DNA from: Kangiella sp. | GTDB taxonomy: Bacteria; Pseudomonadota; Gammaproteobacteria; Enterobacterales; Kangiellaceae | Direction of reading: 5' to 3' | DNA length: 5,430 bases | Assembly (NCBI GenBank): GCA_026195755.1 | Contig: JAPHRL010000079.1 | Span: 1-5,430 of the forward strand | Shown: one piece after another, positions 1-5,320 of the stretch | Numbering within the stretch: position 1 is the first letter of the stretch | How the letters are laid out: every line of letters starts with the position of its first letter | Program-made: the position numbers and the translations under genes | Notes under the pieces: model-generated | Seen by the model: only the letters and a program-made list of their open reading frames with translations | The model's database searches: none | What the model was told of the DNA's origin: nothing

Positions 1-399
1 GCAAGACAATGGTGAGCATTCACATGATGTGTTTGCATAAAATGAAACAACATCAAAACCTTCTAGCTTTGACTCTCTTGGTGGCTGTACTTCTGTTCTA
101 AAAGACTCTTCTGGTTGGTGGTCTTCCCACGCCTGGTTATCTTCATCCCACTGCTGTTCTGACGCTTTGTAAAAGAAAAGCTTCATTTTTGTTAAATCGA
201 TATCCTTTTCTTTTGCTATCGATTCCATTATCTCAGGTGAATCGAACAACCAGTATCCGTTGTGCTTCCACTCATTAATCCAATCATCAAAGTCTTCAGA
301 CACACAACCACTAACAGAATAAATGTCTTCAACACTTTCGGTTTTTAGCCATTCTGGCTTTTCACGAACGTCTTTGTACATGTATCCAACTGGAATCAT
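1..399 (-). CDS. Conserved hypothetical protein, 3' end beyond the window edge
   Basis: The frame is open from an ATG at 399 to the window edge, giving 133 codons and no stop, so only the N-terminal part is visible. The start follows AGGCGA, a weak Shine-Dalgarno 5-6 nt upstream, and the reading begins MIPVGYMYKDV. The product is acidic and soluble: it has no signal peptide or membrane segment and is rich in Asp, Glu and Trp. A conserved-looking block is LEGFDVVSFYANTS at residues 112-125, followed by a cysteine-containing ECSPLSC at 127-133. From memory, proteins of this type, with the same MIPVGYM opening and ECSPLSC block, occur as uncharacterised proteins in many proteobacteria, some in integron cassettes; this could not be searched. 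Function is unknown and I assign none. The start sits 7 bp after a TTAGGC-like half-site, which supports a cassette origin. An edge-truncated but genuine gene is likely because reading frame, start and composition all agree. Confidence 0.8.
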   Translation of the reverse strand, partial: MIPVGYMYKDVREKPEWLKTESVEDIYSVSGCVSEDFDDWINEWKHNGYWLFDSPEIMESIAKEKDIDLTKMKLFFYKASEQQWDEDNQAWEDHQPEESFRTEVQPPRESKLEGFDVVSFYANTSCECSPLSC

Positions 400-466
400 T
401 CTATTCGCCTAATATTATATTACCGGACATCGCCGATACCCTTTTGATTTTAAAATGTTTATTTTC

Positions 467-508
467 AATGTCCGTTTTTACGGCTAATACCATATAAAAC
501 CGGACATT
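467..508. repeat. Bulged hairpin containing a repeated CCGGACAT motif
   Basis: AATGTCCGTTTT (467-478) pairs with AAAACCGGACATT (496-508), 12 base pairs with one extra C at 500. The right arm's ACCGGACAT (499-507) also occurs as a direct copy at 422-430, 77 bp away, so either copy could pair with the central ATGTCCG. The structure lies inside the larger 407-585 inverted repeat. No gene is encoded here. Confidence 0.5.
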
Positions 509-520
509 TCTGTTCTGATT

Positions 521-563
521 TCTCTTTTCTGTTAATTACTACGCTCTTAAGCGAGAAAAGAGA
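521..563. repeat. Ten-base-pair inverted repeat with inner hairpin
   Basis: TCTCTTTTCT (521-530) and AGAAAAGAGA (554-563) are perfectly complementary. Between them CGCT (542-545) and AGCG (550-553) pair around a CTTA loop, directly stacked on the right arm, leaving 11 unpaired bases (531-541) on the left. No T-tract follows on either strand that would make it a convincing terminator. It is part of the 407-585 structure. Confidence 0.55.
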
Positions 564-657
564 TAACGCCGTATAATAGTTAGGTTTTTAGGTATTGCAA
601 TGACTTTGTTAGTTGAGTTATCAAATCAGTATATGCGACAGATTAGGTTTGGATCAG

Positions 658-673
658 GGTTTTAATCAAAACC
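658..673. repeat. Small perfect hairpin abutting the first REP
   Basis: GGTTTT (658-663) pairs with AAAACC (668-673) around an AATC loop. Its last two bases are also the first two bases of the neighbouring REP palindrome, so the two stems are mutually exclusive at that point. Confidence 0.45.
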
Positions 674-701
674 TCGAGTTCGCTTCGCTCGTCGAGGCTA
701 C
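672..701 (-). repeat. GTAG-type REP palindrome, copy A
   Basis: CCTCGA (672-677) and TCGAGG (692-697) form the outer stem of an imperfect palindrome with a small GC-GAA-GC element in the centre. Read on the minus strand, GTAG (701-698) precedes the palindrome with no gap. A GTAG or GGAG tetranucleotide at the foot of the palindrome is characteristic of REPs associated with RAYT (REP-associated tyrosine) transposases. No RAYT gene is in the window, and copy number elsewhere in the genome cannot be seen. Confidence 0.6.
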
Positions 702-741
702 ATTAACTTATGTAATTCGAAGCTTCTGTTTATTTTAAAGC

Positions 742-763
742 GGTGCGTCATGACGCACCCTAC
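742..763 (-). repeat. GTAG-type REP palindrome, copy B (perfect 18-bp palindrome)
   Basis: GGTGCGTCATGACGCACC (742-759) is its own reverse complement. On the minus strand it is directly preceded by GTAG (763-760), the same layout and orientation as the REP 40 bp away, but with an unrelated palindrome sequence. GTAGGGTGCGTCATGACGCACC-like palindromes are, from memory, common in intergenic DNA of many proteobacteria. It ends 20 bp beyond the stop of the small membrane-protein gene and may double as a weak transcription stop for that gene, although only a short, interrupted T-run follows. Confidence 0.7.
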
Positions 764-779
764 CACTGTTTTTACGCAT

Positions 780-1064
780 CTAATAATTTAGTTGTTCTGC
801 AAAAGTATAGTCACAATAAAGCTTCCCAGATAAACCACCTTCAAAACAACTGAGCACTACTCTTGTATTTGCTTTTACGTATGGTGAGTTTACATTTATA
901 TACCTACCATCATCCAGCTTAACAGTCATGGTAGTAGTCCTATCGATAATTACCCTTTCAACGATACCATATAATTTTATTCTATTTTTAAAAGCTACGG
1001 TATATTCAAAGATAAAAAAGAAAGTGAAAAAAATAACAGTAAGCAAATATATTATCTTTCTCAT
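780..1064 (-). CDS. Small membrane-anchored protein of unknown function (94 aa)
   Basis: I take the ATG at 1064 as the start. An upstream in-frame TTG at 1106 would add 14 residues but has no ribosome-binding site, whereas the ATG has a weak AGG four bases upstream and opens directly into MRKIIYLL, a basic N-terminus plus a hydrophobic stretch (residues 4-25, very Phe-rich). This is a signal anchor or uncleaved signal peptide. The remaining ~65 residues are polar and look beta-rich, with LYGIVERVIIDR, TMTVKLDDGRYINV and TRVVLSCF as likely strands, and two cysteines (73 and 84) that could form a disulfide if the domain faces the periplasm. A small OB-like barrel is conceivable but not demonstrated. 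It lies 80 bp downstream of comEC on the same strand, so co-transcription is possible. It is more A+T-rich than comEC, which hints at accessory origin. I do not recognise a family. Confidence 0.65.
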   Translation of the reverse strand: MRKIIYLLTVIFFTFFFIFEYTVAFKNRIKLYGIVERVIIDRTTTMTVKLDDGRYINVNSPYVKANTRVVLSCFEGGLSGKLYCDYTFAEQLNY

Positions 1065-1144
1065 AAGCCTATACTTTGTGTCTTTGACTAATCTAAATTC
1101 ATGCAAGAAGACTACAGTCTTATGTGCTTACAGTCCACTTTCTC

Positions 1145-3502
1145 TCAAACCCCACAAGCCTCTTTCCTCCATACCCTCCGCTCTTCCCTCCAGTGCTTTA
1201 TGGTTCTGTCATATGGGTTGATGGTGATCTGGCCTGCGCAGCCGGAGTGTTCGGCTTTGATGTTGAATTCCTGATAGCGTTTATAGACGCTAGGATGCGG
1301 GATGGGATAGCGACTGTGGAGTTCGCTGGTGTAGATGACGATGTCGGGGTCGACGCGTTTGATGAAGGGATAGGTTGAGGAGGTTTTGCTGCCGTGGTGT
1401 GGTGCGATGAGTATGTCCGATTTTAGTTTGGCGTAATCATCACTGCTGGCTAACAAGTACTCTGCGTCTTTTTCGATGTCGCCGGGTATCAGAATACTAA
1501 AGTCGTTGATGGTGATTTTTACCACACAAGATTGGTTGTTGGCTTTGTTGGAGACGGCGTTTTGTTCGCCGTAGAAGAATTCCAGTTTCGCGCCCTCTAA
1601 CTCTATGCTCTGCCCTACTTCGCATGGCTGGCTGGGTTTGTCGTACCAGGAGTCGGCGATGATCCGATTAATGGGAAAGTTATCGATCAGTTCTTTAGCG
1701 CCACCAGCGTGATCGTTGTCTTGATGGCTTAAGATTAAGGTATCTATGTGGCTGATGCCTAATGTCCTTAAGCTTGGGATAATGTAGCTTGATGCGGCAC
1801 TGGAGCCGGGGCTGGCATATCCTGTGTCGTATAAAATGGTGCGATTGCTGTTGTGCAATAAAACGGACAGTCCATGCCCGACATCAAAGACTTCTATTGA
1901 CCATTTATTATCTAATAATTGGTTTTCTGATAATTTGCGTTCGAGTTTTGTGCCGATGAGCATCAATACAATCATTAATATTGCACAACTGATCAGTGGC
2001 ATTCGAATCTTGGACAATGGCAAGCAACACAGCAACAATACCAGGAAGATTAATATGGCTATGAAGATTGGAATCTGCGCATCAATGAACAGCACTGAAA
2101 GAGTTTCTAGAAAGTTACTGTGAATGAGTTGCTCTGTGTATCGAAAGAAGTCACTGACTAACGTATCGAGTTGTTCCAGCGGCCACGCGACACCGAATAG
2201 GCTCAAGAGAAAACTCAAGAATATTGCGGGCAAGATAATCACGCTGAAAACAGGAATGACGATGATATTAACAAACATTCCCAAGAAGCTAGCCTGCTGG
2301 AAATAAAGCAGCGATGGAATAGCGAGGATCAGGGTAATGCCAAGCTGCAGTTTGATAAGCAGCTTGAGTTTCTGTTTCCAGCCGGGTTTCTGCTGAGTCC
2401 TGCCCATCAGAATTAAGCTAATGACCAGTACTGCGATAAAGGTCATCCAGAAGCTTGCGGAAAGAACACTCAGAGGAAATATCAGCAGTACCAGCAACAA
2501 GGATACAGTCAATCCATCATAAAAAGCTGCTCGCCTTTGTAGTAAGAATGCAGAGGCTACCGCGCACCACATGATCAATGCGCGAACGGTCGGAATGGAA
2601 AAATCTGCCATGGCACTATACAGAAAGGCAACCAGACAACTGCCTATTAATCCGACCTGAAGCGATGACCATTTTCGACCAATCGACAAGCCTGCTGCCC
2701 TACCCCACAAAAAGTTTATCAACCAGAAGCTGACGCCGGCGATGATTGAGATGTGAAGTCCGGATATGGCGATGAGATGACTCAGGCCGAGCTTTTGCAG
2801 CAGCTCTCTTTGCTCACTGCTGATGGATGATTTCTCTCCAATCAGCAAGGCCTGGAAAACACCAGCAGTGTCGAGCAAACTTAAATGGTCATGGGAATAT
2901 TGTCTGAATTGATGGATGGGACTGGCTGTTTTAGACCTGAGTTCAAGATAGTCGTCACGTACATAACCACGCCCATCAATGCCCTGTTCGAAATAAAAGC
3001 GTTCCAGATCGAAGCCTGCCATATTGACTGGCCCATGGATCGGTTTGAGCTTAACCTGCATTTGCCATACTTGACCTAATCTGAAAGGACATTCAGATTG
3101 ATAGAACTTTAATCGGATCATCTTGCCTAACAGGATGTCGTGCTCGGCTTGCTTGATATGAGCCTTGAACTGACAATACTCGGGATAAATCGCTGGTAAT
3201 CCAATAACCTCGGCATCTATAATGTGCGCCTGATTGTTAAAGGGCTCCGGTATTTGGCGTTGTAACTGCCAATAAGCGTTGCTGCAAGTCCATACAATTC
3301 CAAGACAGATGCCACCAATTGCTAACAGTGTTGTTTTAACAGCTGTCGGTAAATTTGTTAGGATGGCTTTAGCGGTTACCAACATACCGATGACTGCGAG
3401 TATCAACATAAGTGTTGATAAGATGATTGAATCAAACGATAAGCTTGGAATGAACATTATAGAGCAACAGCCTGCCAAGAATGCCAGCGTCCATGTCAAC
3501 AT
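1145..3502 (-). CDS. comEC: ComEC/Rec2 family DNA internalisation protein
   Basis: ComEC forms the inner-membrane channel that carries single-stranded DNA into the cytoplasm during natural transformation. At 785 residues this one is full length for gammaproteobacteria. In order: N-terminal membrane segments (about 5-75); a DUF4131/OB-fold region (about 85-190) ending in the family-typical GFDLERFYFEQGIDGRGYV (163-181); the Competence membrane domain (about 215-490), opened by LLIGEKSSISS and the hallmark LGLSHLIAISGLHISI (238-253); and a metallo-beta-lactamase-like domain (about 534-765). The last has DVGHG (540-544), SHQDNDHAGG (592-601), PGDIE (673-677) and APHHGS (700-705), with R731 and HPS at 736-738. 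The metal-binding His and Asp residues look intact, so nuclease activity against the non-transported strand is plausible. The ATG is preceded by AAGGA nine bases upstream. The C-terminal tail after residue 765 is basic (KHWREERRVWRK). The gene diverges from the DUF2062 gene; the usual downstream msbA-lpxK pair is absent. Confidence 0.95.
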   Translation of the reverse strand: MLTWTLAFLAGCCSIMFIPSLSFDSIILSTLMLILAVIGMLVTAKAILTNLPTAVKTTLLAIGGICLGIVWTCSNAYWQLQRQIPEPFNNQAHIIDAEVIGLPAIYPEYCQFKAHIKQAEHDILLGKMIRLKFYQSECPFRLGQVWQMQVKLKPIHGPVNMAGFDLERFYFEQGIDGRGYVRDDYLELRSKTASPIHQFRQYSHDHLSLLDTAGVFQALLIGEKSSISSEQRELLQKLGLSHLIAISGLHISIIAGVSFWLINFLWGRAAGLSIGRKWSSLQVGLIGSCLVAFLYSAMADFSIPTVRALIMWCAVASAFLLQRRAAFYDGLTVSLLLVLLIFPLSVLSASFWMTFIAVLVISLILMGRTQQKPGWKQKLKLLIKLQLGITLILAIPSLLYFQQASFLGMFVNIIVIPVFSVIILPAIFLSFLLSLFGVAWPLEQLDTLVSDFFRYTEQLIHSNFLETLSVLFIDAQIPIFIAILIFLVLLLCCLPLSKIRMPLISCAILMIVLMLIGTKLERKLSENQLLDNKWSIEVFDVGHGLSVLLHNSNRTILYDTGYASPGSSAASSYIIPSLRTLGISHIDTLILSHQDNDHAGGAKELIDNFPINRIIADSWYDKPSQPCEVGQSIELEGAKLEFFYGEQNAVSNKANNQSCVVKITINDFSILIPGDIEKDAEYLLASSDDYAKLKSDILIAPHHGSKTSSTYPFIKRVDPDIVIYTSELHSRYPIPHPSVYKRYQEFNIKAEHSGCAGQITINPYDRTIKHWREERRVWRKEACGV

Positions 3503-3551
3503 AATGGATAGTCCTTATCCTGATTGTTATAAAAGTGCTAAGTGGTAATTA
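3503..3551. promoter_or_regulatory. Divergent intergenic region between comEC and the DUF2062 gene
   Basis: These 49 bp separate two diverging starts, so both promoters must lie here or extend into the opposite gene. A TATAA-containing stretch near 3530 could provide a -10 element on either strand, but I see no convincing -35 and do not call exact elements. The comEC ribosome-binding site AAGGA is at 3516-3512 (minus). The plus-strand gene has only a weak AAGTGG ahead of its ATG. Confidence 0.4.
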
Positions 3552-4184
3552 ATGCCCCGCAAAATTTTTAAAAAATATTTGCCTGATCATAAAAAGATTA
3601 AAGGTAAACGCTACATGAAAGTGTTCGGTAACCTGATCCATGACCCGGGTCTATGGCATATTAACCGCTATAGCGCGTCCGGTGCTTTTGCAGTAGGTTT
3701 GTTCTGTAGCTTCCTACCCATTCCTTTTCAGATGGTCGTCGCCGCAGGGCTGGCTATTTATTTCCGAGTTAACTTACCACTTTCAGTTGTCCTCTGTTGG
3801 ACAACCAACCCCGTCACTATGGTGCCAATGTTCTACTTTGCTTATAAAACTGGTGCCTGGATTCTCGGCGTTCCGCCCAATGACTTTTCTTTCGAACTCA
3901 GTTTTGCATGGCTTCAGTCAGAACTGATTCATATCTGGAAGCCTTTCCTGCTCGGTTGCTTAATTTGTGGCGGTACCCTTTCTTTCATTGGTTATCACAC
4001 GATTAACCTGTTCTGGCGCTATCATGTGGCTCGTGCATGGCGAGCTCGTCAAGCACGCTGGAAAGAGAAATTACTGCATACTCTGCATCTTGATCAGCTG
4101 GGTAAAAAAGATGATGACGAAAAAGCACCCGAATCAGACAAAGAGTCCTTCCGCGAAAAGCATAACGACCATCGTAACGATTAA
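3552..4184 (+). CDS. DUF2062 domain-containing inner-membrane protein
   Basis: This 210-residue protein matches the DUF2062 family, small membrane proteins of unknown biochemical role. Family features seen: a basic N-terminus (PRKIFKKYL); a first membrane block (about 43-70) with FCSFLPIPFQMVVAA; the near-diagnostic WTTNPVTMVPMFYF (83-96) opening the second block (to about 105); and a third hydrophobic segment (about 130-155). The C-terminal 50 residues are highly charged, Lys/Asp/Glu/His-rich and probably disordered in the cytoplasm. The ATG at 3552 follows a weak AAGTGG. A DUF2062 gene between the lol genes and comEC is, from memory, a recurring arrangement in gammaproteobacteria, though here it faces away from comEC. 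No terminator lies directly after the stop; the first strong one is at 4581-4619. Function is not known, and genomic association with comEC or lol does not establish one. Confidence 0.9.
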   Translation: MPRKIFKKYLPDHKKIKGKRYMKVFGNLIHDPGLWHINRYSASGAFAVGLFCSFLPIPFQMVVAAGLAIYFRVNLPLSVVLCWTTNPVTMVPMFYFAYKTGAWILGVPPNDFSFELSFAWLQSELIHIWKPFLLGCLICGGTLSFIGYHTINLFWRYHVARAWRARQARWKEKLLHTLHLDQLGKKDDDEKAPESDKESFREKHNDHRND

Positions 4185-4389
4185 ACGGGATTATGCCAAA
4201 CCGGATAGTTAGGCTCTGTACGAGATTGGCTATAGTTCCTTTAAGAAATGTCCATTAGTGTTAAACACAGCAACTAGAAACATCCCAAATTCGAAAAGTC
4301 GTTAACTTAAGCCGGCTTGTTATTAAATCGAGTATTGTCATTCACCACAGGGACCAGCGGGAATGCCATTGGTGCACTTCCTATGGTCG

Positions 4390-4403
4390 CCCACGAAGGT
4401 GGG
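4390..4403. repeat. REP-like hairpin, first of a head-to-head pair
   Basis: CCCAC (4390-4394) pairs with GTGGG (4399-4403) around a GAAG loop, followed by AATCCA. On the minus strand it reads TGGATTCCCACCTTCGTGGG, which resembles the widespread intergenic palindrome ending in CGGGAATGAC. It is the inverse of the hairpin at 4434-4453. Confidence 0.55.
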
Positions 4404-4433
4404 AATCCACAAGATTTTCTATTAAAAGAATAG

Positions 4434-4453
4434 ACTCCCGCCTTCGCGGGAGT
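4434..4453. repeat. REP-like hairpin, second of a head-to-head pair
   Basis: ACTCCCGC (4434-4441) and GCGGGAGT (4446-4453) form a perfect 8-bp, G+C-rich stem around CTTC, followed by GACAAG. The core CTCCCGCCTTCGCGGGAG is of a type repeated in intergenic DNA of many proteobacteria. It is inverted relative to the hairpin at 4390-4403, with about 30 A+T-rich bases between. Confidence 0.65.
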
Positions 4454-4479
4454 GACAAGAACTAGAGTAGTTCCTTGTC
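4454..4479. repeat. Hairpin contiguous with the REP-like element
   Basis: GACAAGAACTA (4454-4464) pairs with TAGTTCCTTGTC (4468-4479), 11 base pairs with a one-base bulge and a GAG loop. It starts at the base directly after the preceding stem, so the two helices could stack. No T-tract follows. Confidence 0.55.
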
Positions 4480-4484
4480 TTTTG

Positions 4485-4508
4485 GACCGAGCAGCTCACC
4501 CCTCGGTC
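4485..4508. repeat. Seven-base-pair hairpin
   Basis: GACCGAG (4485-4491) is perfectly complementary to CTCGGTC (4502-4508), with a 10-base loop. It is the fourth hairpin of the cluster. No T-rich run follows, so it is not called a terminator. Confidence 0.5.
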
Positions 4509-4580
4509 GCCTTCTGTTTCGTAAAGATGACAAGACTTTGGGAGATATTGCTTTCGCAGGGTTCGTCAGAAACGATGTAT

Positions 4581-4619
4581 AAAAAAGCCGCTCATGGCGT
4601 AAACCAGAGCGGCTTTTTT
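4581..4619. terminator. Bidirectional rho-independent terminator after lolD
   Basis: AAAAAAGCCGCTC (4581-4593) and GAGCGGCTTTTTT (4607-4619) are a perfect 13-bp inverted repeat. Inside it TGG/CCA (4595-4597, 4604-4606) extends the stem past one unpaired A. The six-base A and T runs on either side give a G+C stem plus U-tract on both strands. On the minus strand it lies 14 bp after the lolD stop and should end lol transcription; on the plus strand it can end read-through from the DUF2062 gene. Confidence 0.93.
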
Positions 4620-4633
4620 AATTCTATAATGAC

Positions 4634-5320
4634 TTACTCAATCGCCATCAAGTGGCCATCTTCAAGCTTCAACTGTCGTTGCATTTTTGAAGCTAACTCT
4701 AAATCATGAGTCACAGTAATAAAAGTTGTACCCATTTCCTGATTGATTTCGCACATTAAGTCATACACTTTCAATGCCGTTGCATGATCGAGATTACCGG
4801 TTGGCTCATCCGCTAAGACACAAACGGGCTCATTGGCTAAAGCTCGGGCAAACGCAATTCGTTGCCGCTCACCGCCTGATAGTTCAGATGGTTTGTGTGT
4901 CTCGCGATTGGTGAGACCGACGCGCTTGATTAAAGCGGCTGCTTTGCGATACGCTTGATCACGGTTAATGCCTCGAATGACCAGCGGCATGGCAACATTT
5001 TCCAGCGCTGTAAACTCGGGCAACAAATGATGGAATTGATAAACAAACCCAATATTCATGTTGCGGAATTCGCCTTGAGCCTTTGGTTTTAGCTTATGAA
5101 CATCTTGTCCATTAATCAGTATCTCGCCTTTGGTTGGTTTGTCTAATGCTCCGATAAGATGCAACAGTGTACTTTTTCCAGATCCTGAAGCGCCGACAAT
5201 AGCTAGTTGTTCGCCATGCTCTACTGTCATGTTCAGTGACTCAAGAACAGTGACTTTGCTTGCACCATCCTCATAAACACGACTTAAATTCGTTATTTCA
5301 ATTAAACGTTCACTACTCAT
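4634..5320 (-). CDS. lolD: LolD, ATPase of the lipoprotein-releasing ABC transporter
   Basis: LolD powers the LolCDE (or LolDF) complex, which extracts mature outer-membrane lipoproteins from the inner membrane and hands them to the chaperone LolA. The 228-residue length is typical. All ABC ATPase motifs are present: Walker A GASGSGKST (43-51), Q-loop glutamine Q95 in YQFHHLLPEFTALENV (94-109, the segment characteristic of LolD and its relatives), signature LSGGERQR (147-154), Walker B VCVLADEPTGNLD (166-178) with catalytic E172, and H-loop H205. Sequence through the Q-loop and 'MPLVIRG' favours LolD over MacB or FtsE. The ATG at 5320 overlaps the end of the upstream permease gene (ATGAGTAG) and is preceded by GGAGG nine bases upstream, so the two genes are translated from one message. 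The gene is the last of its operon, ending 14 bp before a strong terminator. Confidence 0.95.
   Translation of the reverse strand: MSSERLIEITNLSRVYEDGASKVTVLESLNMTVEHGEQLAIVGASGSGKSTLLHLIGALDKPTKGEILINGQDVHKLKPKAQGEFRNMNIGFVYQFHHLLPEFTALENVAMPLVIRGINRDQAYRKAAALIKRVGLTNRETHKPSELSGGERQRIAFARALANEPVCVLADEPTGNLDHATALKVYDLMCEINQEMGTTFITVTHDLELASKMQRQLKLEDGHLMAIE

Larger units (their letters stand above)
407..585 (-). repeat. Large imperfect inverted repeat, attC-like (possible integron recombination site)
   Basis: CCTAA-TATTATA (408-419) is complementary to TATAATA-G-TTAGG (572-584): twelve paired bases with one unpaired G at 579. Including the outer bases, the plus-strand ends read GCCTAAT and GTTAGGT. 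attC sites have RYYYAAC and GTTRRRY cores at their ends, paired arms and unpaired extrahelical bases. On the minus strand one core (ACCTAAC, 585-579) is perfect and the other (ATTAGGC, 413-407) has A in place of the crossover G. The gene starting at 399 begins 7 bp after this half-site, as cassette genes do. Against attC: about 179 bp is long, one core is mutated, and no integrase or second cassette is visible. A MITE or a chance A+T-rich pairing are the alternatives. Confidence 0.35.
4185..4633. other. Gene-free, palindrome-rich intergenic region
   Basis: No credible gene is seen on either strand over these 449 bp. The first 150 bp hold little except a 10-bp palindrome AAGCCGGCTT (4309-4318). 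A degenerate inverted repeat pairs CATTC (4339-4343) with GAATG (4361-4365). Then four hairpins follow within 120 bp (listed separately), and a rho-independent terminator closes the region just before the lolD stop. The composition suggests accumulated REP/BIME-like intergenic repeats between two convergent transcription units. Confidence 0.7.

Noticed and set aside
414..419. Perfect TATAAT on the minus strand just upstream of the partial gene at 399
   Set aside because: No acceptable -35 lies 16-18 bp upstream, and initiation from it would leave almost no leader and exclude the ribosome-binding site. It is better explained as one arm of the inverted repeat.
572..577. Perfect TATAAT on the plus strand
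   Set aside because: There is no matching -35 and no gene downstream on the plus strand. It is the other arm of the 407-585 repeat.
600..665. 21-codon plus-strand frame starting ATGACTTTGTTAG
   Set aside because: It is too short to support, has no clear ribosome-binding site, and lies among repeats.
1065..1106. Longer form of the small membrane protein from a TTG at 1106
   Set aside because: There is no Shine-Dalgarno before the TTG, and the 14 extra polar residues would precede a classic signal-anchor start at the internal ATG.
928..1378. Plus-strand open frames across the small membrane gene and the 3' end of comEC
   Set aside because: They are antisense to better-supported genes, with no family-like sequence or initiation signals.
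4208..4214. GTTAGGC, identical to an integron core site
   Set aside because: It is a lone 7-mer with no paired arm or partner core nearby; chance occurrence is likely.
4452..4709. 85-codon plus-strand frame through the hairpin cluster and into lolD
   Set aside because: It runs through the terminator and antisense to the end of lolD; the frame is a by-product of the palindromes.
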